From Bacteroidales bacterium (lineage in GTDB: Bacteria; Bacteroidota; Bacteroidia; Bacteroidales; UBA932), in contig JAQVBQ010000002.1 of NCBI GenBank assembly GCA_028690215.1, positions 62,001 to 126,000 of the forward strand: DNA of 64,000 bases, given 5' to 3'. The notes beneath the pieces are model-generated. The model was not told the origin of the DNA. It saw nothing but the letters and a program-made list of their open reading frames with translations, and ran no database searches. Each line of letters begins with the position of its first letter. Within the stretch, counting starts at the first letter, position 1. Made by a program: the position numbers and the translations under genes. Positions 43,765-53,265 of this stretch are shown piece after piece.

Positions 43765-44979
43765 ATGAATGATCCCGATTCTATAATCCACAGGCTAAGG
43801 GGAGACAAGGTCATATGGACAGTGGTTTTGCTTCTGTCACTGATCTCTATTGCCGCAGTCTATTCATCAAGCAGCTCTCTGGCCTTGAGAGAGGATAAGA
43901 GCACATTTGACATATTGCTCAGACAACTACGATTTGTGGTTTTCGGTCTGACAGCTCTATATGTGTGCTACAAACTTCCTCTCAAATGGTACAGATCGCT
44001 TGCCAACATAGGATTAATAGTCAGTATCGGGTTACTGGTGGCAACTCTACTAGTCGGCAAGAGTCTCAACGATGCCGAACGATGGATAAGTATTTTCGGA
44101 CTCTCATTCCAACCTGCGGAGATTGCCAAGATCTGTACGATATTATACCTTGCCAAAGTACTCGAAGATCGCAAACTCGAGACTTTTAAAGAGTATGCAA
44201 TATGGATTCTGGCACCCTTAAGCATTGTTCTGGTACTTATACTTTTTGGAAGTGCATCGCAAGCACTGCTTCTCGGAGCTGTAAGCTTTCTTGTACTGTT
44301 TATATCCGAAATAAAGAGATCTCACCTTGTTAAAACAGTGGGCATCGCGGTTGTTGCTCTGGCTATGGTGCTGATCCTTCACTACAGTTTCGGAATGTTT
44401 GACAGGGTTGACACCGCGATTAGCCGTTTCAAACACAATGACACCGAGCAACTTAACAATAAAAACCTCACTCCTGAAGAGAGAAGAACAATAGATAAAA
44501 ATACTTTTCAGAAAAGGATGGCAAAAGTAGCCGTCTCCTCTGTGGGAGTTTTAGGAAAAGGCCCCGGCAAGAGCACTCAGCGTTATGTGCTTCCGCACCC
44601 TTACTCTGATTTTATATACGCAATCATTGTCGAGGAGTGGGGACTGGTCGGCGGAGTGGTCGTTCTTATGCTATATCTGTGGCTACTGTTCAGGTGTATG
44701 ACTTTAGCCTACGCATGTACGAAGGTATTTTCCATGATGCTTGTAATAGGACTTGGACTTACAATCTCACTTCAGGCATTGCTCCACATGATGGTTAATG
44801 TGACACTTATTCCTGTCACCGGACATACATTGCCACTTGTCAGCCTCGGAGGAACATCCCTTGTAATCATGGGCGGAGCCTTCGGAATTATACTCTCTGT
44901 CAGCAGGACTATAGAGGTAACAAAAGAGAAAAATCAGATTAGAAACGAAGAGAATGTCAGCAAAGAGGATAATAATTAG
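43765..44979 (+). CDS. ftsW: Division glycosyltransferase FtsW (SEDS family)
   Basis: The 404-residue protein has about ten transmembrane helices and SEDS motifs: RWISIFGLSFQPAEIAKI, GPGKSTQRYVLPHPYSDFIYAIIVEEWG and the late PLVSLGGTSL. It polymerises septal glycan strands with FtsI. The 26-base overlap with murG at its tail is in a non-conserved charged region. Confidence 0.94.
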   Translation: MNDPDSIIHRLRGDKVIWTVVLLLSLISIAAVYSSSSSLALREDKSTFDILLRQLRFVVFGLTALYVCYKLPLKWYRSLANIGLIVSIGLLVATLLVGKSLNDAERWISIFGLSFQPAEIAKICTILYLAKVLEDRKLETFKEYAIWILAPLSIVLVLILFGSASQALLLGAVSFLVLFISEIKRSHLVKTVGIAVVALAMVLILHYSFGMFDRVDTAISRFKHNDTEQLNNKNLTPEERRTIDKNTFQKRMAKVAVSSVGVLGKGPGKSTQRYVLPHPYSDFIYAIIVEEWGLVGGVVVLMLYLWLLFRCMTLAYACTKVFSMMLVIGLGLTISLQALLHMMVNVTLIPVTGHTLPLVSLGGTSLVIMGGAFGIILSVSRTIEVTKEKNQIRNEENVSKEDNN

Positions 44980-46066
44980 CGGAGGTGGAACCGGGGGCCA
45001 TATTTTCCCGGCTGTCTCAATTGCAAACGGTCTTAGGAAACTTGAACCGGATTGTGAGATTTTGTTTGTAGGTGCTCTCGGAAGGATGGAGATGGAGAAA
45101 ATCCCTGCAGCAGGATACAAGATCGTGGGACTTCCTGTTGCCGGTCTTAAGAGAAAGCTCTCTTTGGAAAACCTGGCACTTCCTTTTAAAGTTATCAGAA
45201 GCCTGAATCAGGCAAGAAGAATAATAGACGATTTTGACCCGGATGTTGCTGTGGGAGTAGGAGGATATGCAAGCGGCCCTCTTCTCTGGATGGCTGGCAG
45301 GATGGATATCCCTATACTTATTCAGGAACAGAACTCATATGCAGGTCTTACCAACAAACTTCTTGGAAGGCGTGCAAAAAAAATCTGCGTTGCCTATGAG
45401 GGAATGGAGAAGTTTTTTAAAGCAGATAAAATAATGTTGACCGGTAATCCTGTTCGTGACGGGATTGCTCCGGCCACACCGGAGCAGAAAATTGAAGCTT
45501 TGCGCTTCTTTGAACTTAATCCTGATAAAAAGACTATACTGATTGTTGGCGGCAGCCTTGGCGCAGGTACACTTAATGAGTGTGCAAAAGATTGGGTGAG
45601 ACAAGGTGCATCGGGAGATATGCAGCTAATATGGCAATACGGCAGCTATTACAAAAAAGGGATACAGGACTTTCTGTATGCCAATCCGGCTGAAAACGTA
45701 AAGGCTTTTGAATTTATTAAAAGAATGGATCTCGCATTTGCAGCAGCAGATGTTGTAATAACAAGAGCAGGGGCAGGAACAATCTCAGAGCTCTGCCTTG
45801 CCGGAAAGGCAAGCATATTTGTTCCCTCTCCTAATGTTGCCGAAGATCATCAGACACATAACGCATTGGCTCTTGTAAGAAAAAATGCGGCTTACATGAT
45901 ACCCGACGATGCTGCCGTAGAACAGGTATTTCCTGCAGCAATGTCTCTGGCATCAGATGAAACAAAGAGAAAAGAGCTTGAGACCAGAATTTCAGAAATG
46001 GCTTTTAAGGATTCAGCAATGGTGATTGCCAGGGAGGTCTTAAAATTAATTAAAGAAAGAGAATGA
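44954..46066 (+). CDS. murG: Lipid II synthase MurG (GlcNAc transferase)
   Basis: The 370-residue GT28 enzyme has ISGGGTGGHIFPA (residues 8-20), GVGGYASGP, IQEQNSYAG, and the acceptor-side ITRAGAGTISEL. It adds GlcNAc to lipid I on the inner face of the membrane. It starts inside ftsW and shares 4 bases with murC (ATGA). Confidence 0.96.
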   Translation: MSAKRIIISGGGTGGHIFPAVSIANGLRKLEPDCEILFVGALGRMEMEKIPAAGYKIVGLPVAGLKRKLSLENLALPFKVIRSLNQARRIIDDFDPDVAVGVGGYASGPLLWMAGRMDIPILIQEQNSYAGLTNKLLGRRAKKICVAYEGMEKFFKADKIMLTGNPVRDGIAPATPEQKIEALRFFELNPDKKTILIVGGSLGAGTLNECAKDWVRQGASGDMQLIWQYGSYYKKGIQDFLYANPAENVKAFEFIKRMDLAFAAADVVITRAGAGTISELCLAGKASIFVPSPNVAEDHQTHNALALVRKNAAYMIPDDAAVEQVFPAAMSLASDETKRKELETRISEMAFKDSAMVIAREVLKLIKERE

Positions 46067-47436
46067 ACTATGTATATTTAATAGGTGCCGGCGGTATCGG
46101 AATGAGTGCTCTTGCAAGATATTACAATCATGCAGGGGCAGTCGTCGCCGGTTATGACCGCGTATGCAGCAAACTCACTTCTGAGTTGGAAGATGAGGGC
46201 ATCAGGCTCCATTATGAAGATGACGTGAGACAAATCCCGGATGAGTTTATAAAAAACAGGGAGGAGACTCTTGTAATATACACACCTGCTGTCCCTGTCT
46301 CTCACTGTGAGTATCAATTCTTCCTGAAAAATGGTTACAAGATAGTAAAACGCTCCCTTGCCCTGGGCAACCTTGCATCAGAAAAAAAATGCCTCGCCGT
46401 TGCCGGAACACATGGAAAGACTACAACTTCAACATTACTGGCTCACATCTTTACCCACTCAGGTGTAGGGTGCACAGCATTTCTCGGAGGCATATCAAAG
46501 AATTACCACTCAAACCTGCTTCTTGACAAAGGCGAATACCTAGTTGCAGAAGCTGATGAATTTGACCGCTCCTTCCTGCAGCTCTTCCCTGAAGTTGCAG
46601 TCATAACCTCTGCGGATGCAGACCATCTTGACATATACAGCAATCACGAGCATATCAGGGAGGCATTTTCCGAGTTTGCCTCACAGGTAAAGGGCGAAGG
46701 AGCATTGATTCTGAAAAAGGATCTTGGACTTGACCTATCCTCTTTGAAAGTTAAAAGAGTTTACCAATACTCATATGATGAGGAGTGTGATTTTTACGCT
46801 TCATCGATACGTTTGACAGATGGCGGCTATTTCAGGTTTGATCTGAACTTCCCCGGAGGAAAGATAGTGGATTGCACCGTAGGTGTACCGGGATGGGTAA
46901 ACGTAGAGAATAGCATTGCTGCTGCATCTGTGGCCCTTTTGTCAGGGGTTTCTCCTACTGCTGTCAAGGAGGCACTCAGAACTTTCCAGGGTGTGGAGAG
47001 ACGTTTCGACATAAGGCTAAATGAGAGTAAATGTGCATATATAGATGATTATGCCCACCATCCGAAAGAGCTCTCATCTGCAATTAGTTCTATCAGGAAC
47101 ATCTTCAGTGGAAGAAAAATCACCGGAATATTCCAACCTCATCTATATACAAGGACGAGAGATTTCAGGGAGGGATTTGCTGAAAGTCTCAGCATGCTTG
47201 ACGAACTAATCCTTCTTGATATATATCCTGCAAGAGAGCTTCCTATCGAGGGTGTGACTTCAGAGATAATATTCAGGGATGTTAAGTTAAAGGATAAAAT
47301 AATGGTAAAAAAAGAGGAGTTGATGGATATTCTTGCAAAGAAAGAGATTGACGTGTTGGTCACTTTCGGAGCAGGAGACATAGACCGCTTTGTGGCTCCT
47401 ATAACAAAAATGCTTACTGACAGAGTAAAATGCTGA
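46063..47436 (+). CDS. murC: UDP-MurNAc:L-alanine ligase
   Basis: The 457-residue Mur ligase has YLIGAGGIGMSALARY at the N-terminus, ATP-binding AGTHGKTTTST (about residues 115-125), AEADEFDRSFLQL and DDYAHHPKEL. It starts the stem peptide by joining L-Ala to UDP-MurNAc. Its last 7 bases overlap ftsQ. Confidence 0.96.
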   Translation: MNYVYLIGAGGIGMSALARYYNHAGAVVAGYDRVCSKLTSELEDEGIRLHYEDDVRQIPDEFIKNREETLVIYTPAVPVSHCEYQFFLKNGYKIVKRSLALGNLASEKKCLAVAGTHGKTTTSTLLAHIFTHSGVGCTAFLGGISKNYHSNLLLDKGEYLVAEADEFDRSFLQLFPEVAVITSADADHLDIYSNHEHIREAFSEFASQVKGEGALILKKDLGLDLSSLKVKRVYQYSYDEECDFYASSIRLTDGGYFRFDLNFPGGKIVDCTVGVPGWVNVENSIAAASVALLSGVSPTAVKEALRTFQGVERRFDIRLNESKCAYIDDYAHHPKELSSAISSIRNIFSGRKITGIFQPHLYTRTRDFREGFAESLSMLDELILLDIYPARELPIEGVTSEIIFRDVKLKDKIMVKKEELMDILAKKEIDVLVTFGAGDIDRFVAPITKMLTDRVKC

Positions 47437-48239
47437 AAAAAATACTCATAATATCAGCTTATGTACTTTTAGCCGGAGTACTTATAGCCTATTTCTACTT
47501 CTCAACCATTATAACAGAGAAAAAGAAAATGGGAGAGTTATGCCGGTCAATAAAGGTGGTTGTACTAGACAGCGCTGAGATAGGATTTATTTCCCGCGAT
47601 GAGATAGCAGAAGTTATAGTTGAGAACGGCATCCGTCCTGGAGAGAGTAAACTCAGACATATCAACAACTACCAGCTTGAGTTGATATTAAATAAAAAGA
47701 CTGCAGTAAAGAAATCTGAGGTGAGCTATAGCAGAGACGGGATTCTTAAAGTGGACATTTTACAAAGAAAGCCGGTGCTCAGACTAGAGACAGCAAACGG
47801 AGGTTTCTACATGGACGAAAGTGCCTATATATTTCCGTTAATAAAAAGTTTCTCTCCATTTGTTCCCATTGTCTCAGGAGAGATTCCGCTAGGGATTGCC
47901 CCTGGATATCATGGATATATCAAGAAAAACCAGGATTGGGCAAACTCGCTCAGAGATCTCGGGGTCTATATACTTAATAACGACTCCTGGAACACTATTG
48001 TTGAACTGATATATGTGGATGAGAAGGGAGTATTGAGCTTTATCCCTCGTGATGGAAATTTTGAGGTTGTTTTCGGAAATATTGAAAAGATAGATTACAA
48101 ATTCAGGAAACTATACGCCTTTTATAAGGATATTCTGCCGAATGTGGGTCCTGACATGTACAAATCTGTCAATCTTCAGTTTGACAATCAAATTGTATGC
48201 AAAAAAAATAAAAAAACAGATAAAAACTTAGAGATATGA
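47430..48239 (+). CDS. ftsQ: FtsQ-like division protein
   Basis: The 269-residue bitopic protein has one N-terminal helix (about residues 3-23) and a periplasmic part with a POTRA-like segment and a weakly conserved beta domain (VDILQRKPVLRLE, then FYMDESAYIFPL). The level of conservation is low; the identification rests on topology, length and position between murC and ftsA. It links FtsA/Z to the FtsWI synthase complex. Confidence 0.86.
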   Translation: MLKKILIISAYVLLAGVLIAYFYFSTIITEKKKMGELCRSIKVVVLDSAEIGFISRDEIAEVIVENGIRPGESKLRHINNYQLELILNKKTAVKKSEVSYSRDGILKVDILQRKPVLRLETANGGFYMDESAYIFPLIKSFSPFVPIVSGEIPLGIAPGYHGYIKKNQDWANSLRDLGVYILNNDSWNTIVELIYVDEKGVLSFIPRDGNFEVVFGNIEKIDYKFRKLYAFYKDILPNVGPDMYKSVNLQFDNQIVCKKNKKTDKNLEI

Positions 48240-49573
48240 AAAAGCTTGTCGCAGCTATTGATCTTGGAACAACAAAGGTTGTCTCCATCGTAGGTGAAAA
48301 AACCGAATCCGGTTACAGGATAGTGGCATTGAAAGAGGCTCCGTCAAAAGGGGTCATGCGTGGAGAGGTGGTGAACATTCAGAATGTCCTTGAATCTCTC
48401 AAGCCGACACTGGAAGAGATCCGCGCAGAGGAGAACATAGAAATTGATGAGGTTTATGTAGGGATAGCAGGTCAGAATATAAAATGTAACACAGCCCGTA
48501 TCAGCAGGAACAGAAGTCGCTCTTCTGAGTGGATAACAGAGAAGGAGGTTGCCGAGATGGAGAGAGAGATGTTCAACTCAAGGGTAAATGCTGGCGAGAA
48601 AATACTTCATGTCATACCTCAGTCATACAACATAGACGACAATACCGGAATCAGAGAGGCTGTAGGAATGACAGGAACACGCATAGAGGGTGACTACAAA
48701 CTGTTTATAGGTAAAACAAATTCTGTTGAGCACAGCAAGATTGTAATAGAGAGAGCCGGGCTTAAACTGAAGGACCTCGTACTTGAACCTGTAGCATCTG
48801 CAAAGGCTGTACTAACTGAAGACGAGATGGAGCTTGGTGTTGCCATGGTAGATATGGGTGGCGGGACAACAGACCTGCTTATCATACAGGATAACATTGT
48901 AAGACACACAGCAGTCATTCCTTTCGGAGGCAACTCAATCACCGAGGATCTTCGTCAGGGTTGTGGTGTATCTCTCAGAAATGCTGAGCAGATGAAGATA
49001 CAGTATGGCTCATGCTACAGTGACCGCGCTCCTGAGAACAAAACAGTAATTATTCCCGGATTGGGCGGAAGAGATTCACGTGAGGTCTCTTTTAAAGTAA
49101 TAGCCGGGATTATAGAGGCCAGAGTCGAGGAGATTGTTGACGCAATAATGTATGAGATAGAGAATTCCGGTTTCCAGGACAGACTTCATGCAGGTATAGT
49201 GATAACAGGTGGTGCATCTCAGCTTAAGGATCTGCGCGATTATATCTCTTTCCGTACCGGCTTTGACGCAAGAATAGCATCTCCTAATATGGGAGTTACA
49301 ATAGACGGATGCGATGGCACATATAAACCTGGTTCATCAACAGCTGTTGGTTTGGTCATTCACGGTTTTGAGCTGGAAGAGATGAAGAGAGAACCTATTA
49401 TTGAGGAGAAACCTCTCACAACAGAGTTGTTCCCTGCTGAAGCTACATTAGCACCGAAAGATCCGGAGATTCAACAGGAAAAAGCTGAAAGGTCAAGTAA
49501 GAAGAGAAGCTTTATGAAAAATTTCAGCAATATAATGATAGGAGATATTTTCAACAGTTCAAACGAAGCATAG
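48236..49573 (+). CDS. ftsA: Cell division protein FtsA
   Basis: The 445-residue actin-like ATPase has AAIDLGTTKVVSIVGE (residues 5-20), the 1C domain, DMGGGTTDLLII (phosphate 2) and ITGGASQLKDL. A linker of about 60 residues ends in FMKNFSNIMIGDIFN, a likely amphipathic membrane-targeting helix. It tethers FtsZ to the membrane. It overlaps ftsQ by 4 bases and is 4 bases from ftsZ. Confidence 0.95.
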   Translation: MKKLVAAIDLGTTKVVSIVGEKTESGYRIVALKEAPSKGVMRGEVVNIQNVLESLKPTLEEIRAEENIEIDEVYVGIAGQNIKCNTARISRNRSRSSEWITEKEVAEMEREMFNSRVNAGEKILHVIPQSYNIDDNTGIREAVGMTGTRIEGDYKLFIGKTNSVEHSKIVIERAGLKLKDLVLEPVASAKAVLTEDEMELGVAMVDMGGGTTDLLIIQDNIVRHTAVIPFGGNSITEDLRQGCGVSLRNAEQMKIQYGSCYSDRAPENKTVIIPGLGGRDSREVSFKVIAGIIEARVEEIVDAIMYEIENSGFQDRLHAGIVITGGASQLKDLRDYISFRTGFDARIASPNMGVTIDGCDGTYKPGSSTAVGLVIHGFELEEMKREPIIEEKPLTTELFPAEATLAPKDPEIQQEKAERSSKKRSFMKNFSNIMIGDIFNSSNEA

Positions 49574-49577
49574 GGAT

Positions 49578-50972
49578 ATGAAGGAATATTTACCACTTGA
49601 TTGGGAATCAAACAACTCGATTATTAAAGTAATTGGTGTAGGAGGAGGCGGGTGTAATGCTGTAAACGAGATGTTTCGTCAGGGAATCAAAAACGTTGAT
49701 TTCATGATATGCAACACTGATACCCAAGCACTTGCCACAAGCCCTGTGGTTGACAAACTCCAATTGGGAAATGTCATAACCAGGGGTCTTGGAGCCGGTT
49801 GTAATCCCGAACAGGGCAAAAAAGCGGCCGAAGAGTCAATAGAACATATAAAGGAGAAACTACAGGGGCTGACAGAGATGGTTTTCCTGACAGCCGGTAT
49901 GGGTGGCGGTACAGGCACCGGTGCAACACCTGTTATAGCAAAAGTGGCCAAGGAGATGGGGCTGCTTACAGTTGCCGTTGTGACACTACCTTTCCGCGAC
50001 GAGGGTAGTGAGTTCATGAAGAGAGCTGTACTCGGTATCAGAGAGTTGGAAAAACATGTGGATTGTCTTCTTATAATAGACAATCAAAAGCTATATAAAA
50101 TTTTCGGAGACCTCACTATTTTTGAGGCATTTCCAAAGGCAGACAGTGTGCTGAGCACTGCCGTGAAGGGAATAGCTGAAATTATAACTCGCCCGGGTTT
50201 CATAAATGTTGACTTTGCCGATGTCAGAATGGTAATGAACAACAGTGGTATGGCACTAATGGGAAGCGGTTCTGCAGAGGGAGACAACAGAGCCATCAGA
50301 GCCGTGGAAGAGGCATTCTCCTCTCCTCTGCTTAACGATTTTGATCTGACGACAGCAAGGAATGTTCTTGTAAACATAACATCAGGCAAAGAAAAGGGCC
50401 TGACAATGGCAGAGTTGTCGCAGATTATGGAGTATGTTAAAGAGTACACCGGGAACAATCCTGAACATTTCAAACGTGGTGTCGTTTGTGATGAAAGCAT
50501 GGGTGAGGCTATTAGTGTTACAATTGTTGCAACCGGGTTTGACATGAACTCTCTTCCACAGATATCCTCTGACGGAGGAAAGCTTGTTGAATCGGTGGTA
50601 TTAGGAACCGATTCGGTTATCTCTCAGCCCAACTCATCACAGGAGAGTCCTGATGGAGTTGAACTCAACCTTCCGGAACAACCTGTACGCAGACAAACTT
50701 TTACTCCATCTGTGAAAAAAGAGATTACAACTCCTACTCCATTGCCTTCAGAAAAAAGGGTAAAACCCACTCTTATTCTTGAAGAGGGGGACAATATAAA
50801 AGAGCTTGAGAGCCAGCCTGCATATATAAGAAAGCAGATGAAAATGAATAATTCCTCAAACGTGACTGTAGGGCAGGATTCCCGCGAAGGATCTACATTC
50901 AAGCTTGAAGAGATTGACGGGAAACATCAGATTAATCCGGATAATTCATACATCCATCAGACTCAGGACTAA
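49578..50972 (+). CDS. ftsZ: Cell division protein FtsZ
   Basis: The 464-residue tubulin homologue has GVGGGGCNAVNEM, the GTP signature MGGGTGTGATP (about residues 108-118) and the T7 loop NVDFADVRMVM. After the core (to about residue 325) comes a linker and the short conserved peptide PAYIRKQMKM at about 413-422, presumably the FtsA-binding tail, but then 40 more residues, an unusually long C-terminal extension. It forms the Z ring. It ends the dcw cluster with the terminator at 50986-51023. Confidence 0.96.
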   Translation: MKEYLPLDWESNNSIIKVIGVGGGGCNAVNEMFRQGIKNVDFMICNTDTQALATSPVVDKLQLGNVITRGLGAGCNPEQGKKAAEESIEHIKEKLQGLTEMVFLTAGMGGGTGTGATPVIAKVAKEMGLLTVAVVTLPFRDEGSEFMKRAVLGIRELEKHVDCLLIIDNQKLYKIFGDLTIFEAFPKADSVLSTAVKGIAEIITRPGFINVDFADVRMVMNNSGMALMGSGSAEGDNRAIRAVEEAFSSPLLNDFDLTTARNVLVNITSGKEKGLTMAELSQIMEYVKEYTGNNPEHFKRGVVCDESMGEAISVTIVATGFDMNSLPQISSDGGKLVESVVLGTDSVISQPNSSQESPDGVELNLPEQPVRRQTFTPSVKKEITTPTPLPSEKRVKPTLILEEGDNIKELESQPAYIRKQMKMNNSSNVTVGQDSREGSTFKLEEIDGKHQINPDNSYIHQTQD

Positions 50973-50985
50973 CAGTGTCAATAAC

Positions 50986-51023
50986 AAAAAAATAAGGGGA
51001 ACTTATATTCCCCTTATTTTTTT
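50986..51023. terminator. Bidirectional terminator shared by ftsZ and galE
   Basis: A 16-base-pair stem (arms 50986-51001 and 51008-51023, with a GGGGAA/TTCCCC core and A- and T-runs outside) encloses a 6-base loop. It reads as A-tract, GC core, T-tract in either direction. The galE stop codon lies in the loop (51003-51005), so the right arm is also galE coding sequence. Confidence 0.88.
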
Positions 51024-52046
51024 CTCCCATCTCCAAGCTGATGCAAGAACCTCCTCAATCGGTGTGTCTGCTCTCCAATCCAGAACCCTGTTTGCCTTGG
51101 AAGGATCCGCCCACACCTGTTCCACATCACCCGGCCTTCTGTCTACAATACGATAAGGCACATCTATTCCGGTTGCTTTTTTGAAAAGCTCTATCATCTG
51201 CAATACAGAAATCCCCACTCCTGTCCCGAGATTAAAGTACTCTATAACACCAGACATCCCGGATTTGTCATCAATCATCCTGTCCAATGCTGAGACATGA
51301 GCCTTTGCCAGGTCGCATACATATATATAATCCCTTATACAAGATCCGTCCGGTGTATTATAGTCATTTCCGAATACGCTGAGTCTCTCCCTTAAACCTG
51401 CAGCCGTCTGAGTAATAAAAGGAAGGAGGTTCTGTGGCACCCCCCTGGGTAATTCTCCTATTAAAGCCGATGGGTGCGCACCTATAGGATTGAAGTACCT
51501 TAGAGCAATTACATTCAGTTTGCCTTCGTAAGAGATTGTGCAATCTCTCAGAATCTCCTCAGATATCTGTTTTGTGTTCCCGTAGGGACTCGTTGCCGGC
51601 TGCAGGGGTGCCTCTTCACTCACCGGAAGGTGTTTTTTCTCCGGTTGTCCGTAGACTGTACAGGACGATGAGAAGACAATATAGCCCCGCTCCTTTTTCC
51701 CCATAAACTCAATAAGGTTCAGAAGTGAATCCAGATTGTTCCTGTAATAGTCAAGCGGTTTTTCCACGCTCTCCCCGACAGCCTTATAAGCAGCAAAATG
51801 AATTGCTGCACTTATGTCAGGATATAATTCAAAGACCTTTGCAAAAGATTTGTAATCAGCGCAGTCCGCTTCTACAAAGAGAGGATCTTTGCCGGTTATC
51901 TTTGCTATACCCTCAAGGACATCTCTTGATGAGTTTGAGAAGTTGTCAACTATGACAGCCTCATATCCGGCACTCTCCAGTTCCACAACCGTGTGTGCAC
52001 CTATATACCCGGCACCGCCTGTTACAAGAACTTTTGCTTTACTCAT
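51003..52046 (-). CDS. galE: UDP-glucose 4-epimerase
   Basis: The 347-residue SDR enzyme has NAD-binding VTGGAGYIGAHTV (residues 7-19), the catalytic Ser and Tyr in SSSCTVYG and SPYGNTKQISE (YxxxK), and the GalE-type GDNDTPDG-like loop GNDYNTPDGSCIRDYIYV. It interconverts UDP-Glc and UDP-Gal for surface glycans or galactose use. The C-terminal codons double as the arm of the ftsZ terminator. It is in an operon with the aminotransferase upstream (15-base gap). Confidence 0.94.
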   Translation of the reverse strand: MSKAKVLVTGGAGYIGAHTVVELESAGYEAVIVDNFSNSSRDVLEGIAKITGKDPLFVEADCADYKSFAKVFELYPDISAAIHFAAYKAVGESVEKPLDYYRNNLDSLLNLIEFMGKKERGYIVFSSSCTVYGQPEKKHLPVSEEAPLQPATSPYGNTKQISEEILRDCTISYEGKLNVIALRYFNPIGAHPSALIGELPRGVPQNLLPFITQTAAGLRERLSVFGNDYNTPDGSCIRDYIYVCDLAKAHVSALDRMIDDKSGMSGVIEYFNLGTGVGISVLQMIELFKKATGIDVPYRIVDRRPGDVEQVWADPSKANRVLDWRADTPIEEVLASAWRWEKKIRGI

Positions 52047-52061
52047 TTTAACTGTATTAAA

Positions 52062-53186
52062 CTATTTTTTGAAAAATTCCCTTATTGCATTGCATATCAC
52101 AATCTGATCACTCTCTTTGAGCTCAGTGTGCATAGGAAGAGAAAGTACCTCTCCTGCCACTGTCTCGGCACTTTCCAAAGAGACTTTTATTTTTGAGATT
52201 GAACTGAATGCTTTCTGATGATTCAAGGCAAGAGGATAATAAATCATAGATGCAATACCTTTATCATAGAGATATTGCTTGAGTTCATCCCTCTTTTTGT
52301 TCACGCGTATGGTAAACTGATGGTAAACGTGTGTGGAGAATTCAGATTCAAGAGGGAGTATGATCTCATCCATATCTGCTAAAAGTTCCTTGTATTTCTG
52401 TGCAGCCTTATAACGGGCAGCAGAGTACTCATTGAGGTGTCTGAGCTTTATATTCAGTACTGCTGCCTGAATAGTATCCAGTCTTGAATTGCAGCCAATA
52501 ATATCATGGTAATATTTAACCTTCTGGCCATGGTCGGTTACCATTCTTATTTTTTCTGCGAGTGCCTTGTCCTGAGTAAAAAGAGCACCACCGTCACCAT
52601 AGCAGCCAAGGTTCTTTGTAGGGAAAAATGACGTACAGCCAATGTGCCCGATTGTCCCTGCATACTTCCTGGACCCGTTGCTATATTTATATACGGCACC
52701 TAGAGCCTGTGCATTATCTTCGATAACGTACAAACCATGTTTCCCTGCAATCTCCATTATCCTCTCCATATCGCTTATCTGACCGAAGAGATGTACTGGA
52801 ACAATGGCCTTTGTTTTCGGGGTAATCGACCTCTCTATATCTTCTACCTTTATATTGAAACTCCTCGGGTCTACATCAACCAGAACCGGCACAAGGCCTA
52901 ATAGCCCCACAACCTCAGCTGTAGCAGCATAGGTAAATGAAGGAACGATAACTTCATCTCCCAGCTTGAGCTCAAGTGCCATCATAGCTATCTGAAGGGC
53001 ATCCGTTCCGTTTGCACACGCTACAACATAATTTGACGAAAGGAATTCTGAGAGATTTTTCTCAAAATCAGAAACTTCCTTTCCATTTATAAAGATTCCG
53101 CTGTCAATTACCTGTTGTATGGATGAATCAACCTCGCTCTTGATTTTCTTGTACTGACCCTTAAGGTCTAACATTGGGATAGTCAT
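52062..53186 (-). CDS. DegT/DnrJ/EryC1 family sugar aminotransferase
   Basis: The 374-residue PLP enzyme has ANGTDALQIAMMAL, SFTYAATAEVV, IEDNAQALGA and the cofactor lysine K191 in FFPTKNLGCYGDGG. Family members aminate nucleotide-linked keto sugars for lipopolysaccharide, capsule or glycoprotein glycans. It has QuiC/WbpE-like features, but the substrate cannot be fixed. Linkage to galE supports surface polysaccharide synthesis. Confidence 0.9.
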   Translation of the reverse strand: MTIPMLDLKGQYKKIKSEVDSSIQQVIDSGIFINGKEVSDFEKNLSEFLSSNYVVACANGTDALQIAMMALELKLGDEVIVPSFTYAATAEVVGLLGLVPVLVDVDPRSFNIKVEDIERSITPKTKAIVPVHLFGQISDMERIMEIAGKHGLYVIEDNAQALGAVYKYSNGSRKYAGTIGHIGCTSFFPTKNLGCYGDGGALFTQDKALAEKIRMVTDHGQKVKYYHDIIGCNSRLDTIQAAVLNIKLRHLNEYSAARYKAAQKYKELLADMDEIILPLESEFSTHVYHQFTIRVNKKRDELKQYLYDKGIASMIYYPLALNHQKAFSSISKIKVSLESAETVAGEVLSLPMHTELKESDQIVICNAIREFFKK

Positions 53187-53210
53187 ATGAATATTAGAAT
53201 TAAACGGCTA

Positions 53211-53218
53211 CAAATTTA
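53211..53218 (-). promoter_or_regulatory. Promoter -7 box (TAAATTTG) for the aminotransferase-galE operon
   Basis: The minus strand reads TAAATTTG, matching TAnnTTTG, 24 bases before the start codon at 53186. Confidence 0.5.
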
Positions 53219-53250
53219 GAAATATTCTTCCGTCTGCAATAATTAACTAT

Positions 53251-53258
53251 TATCTTTG
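53251..53258 (+). promoter_or_regulatory. Promoter -7 box (TATCTTTG) 7 bases before the rpiB start
   Basis: TATCTTTG matches TAnnTTTG exactly; only 7 bases separate it from the ATG at 53266, so the leader would be zero to about 3 bases. Confidence 0.55.
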
Positions 53259-53265
53259 TCACATT

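Noticed and set aside
49679-50545. Antisense ORFs of 134 and 153 codons within ftsZ
   Set aside because: They mirror the conserved FtsZ core and have Ser/Pro/Thr-rich composition typical of reverse frames.
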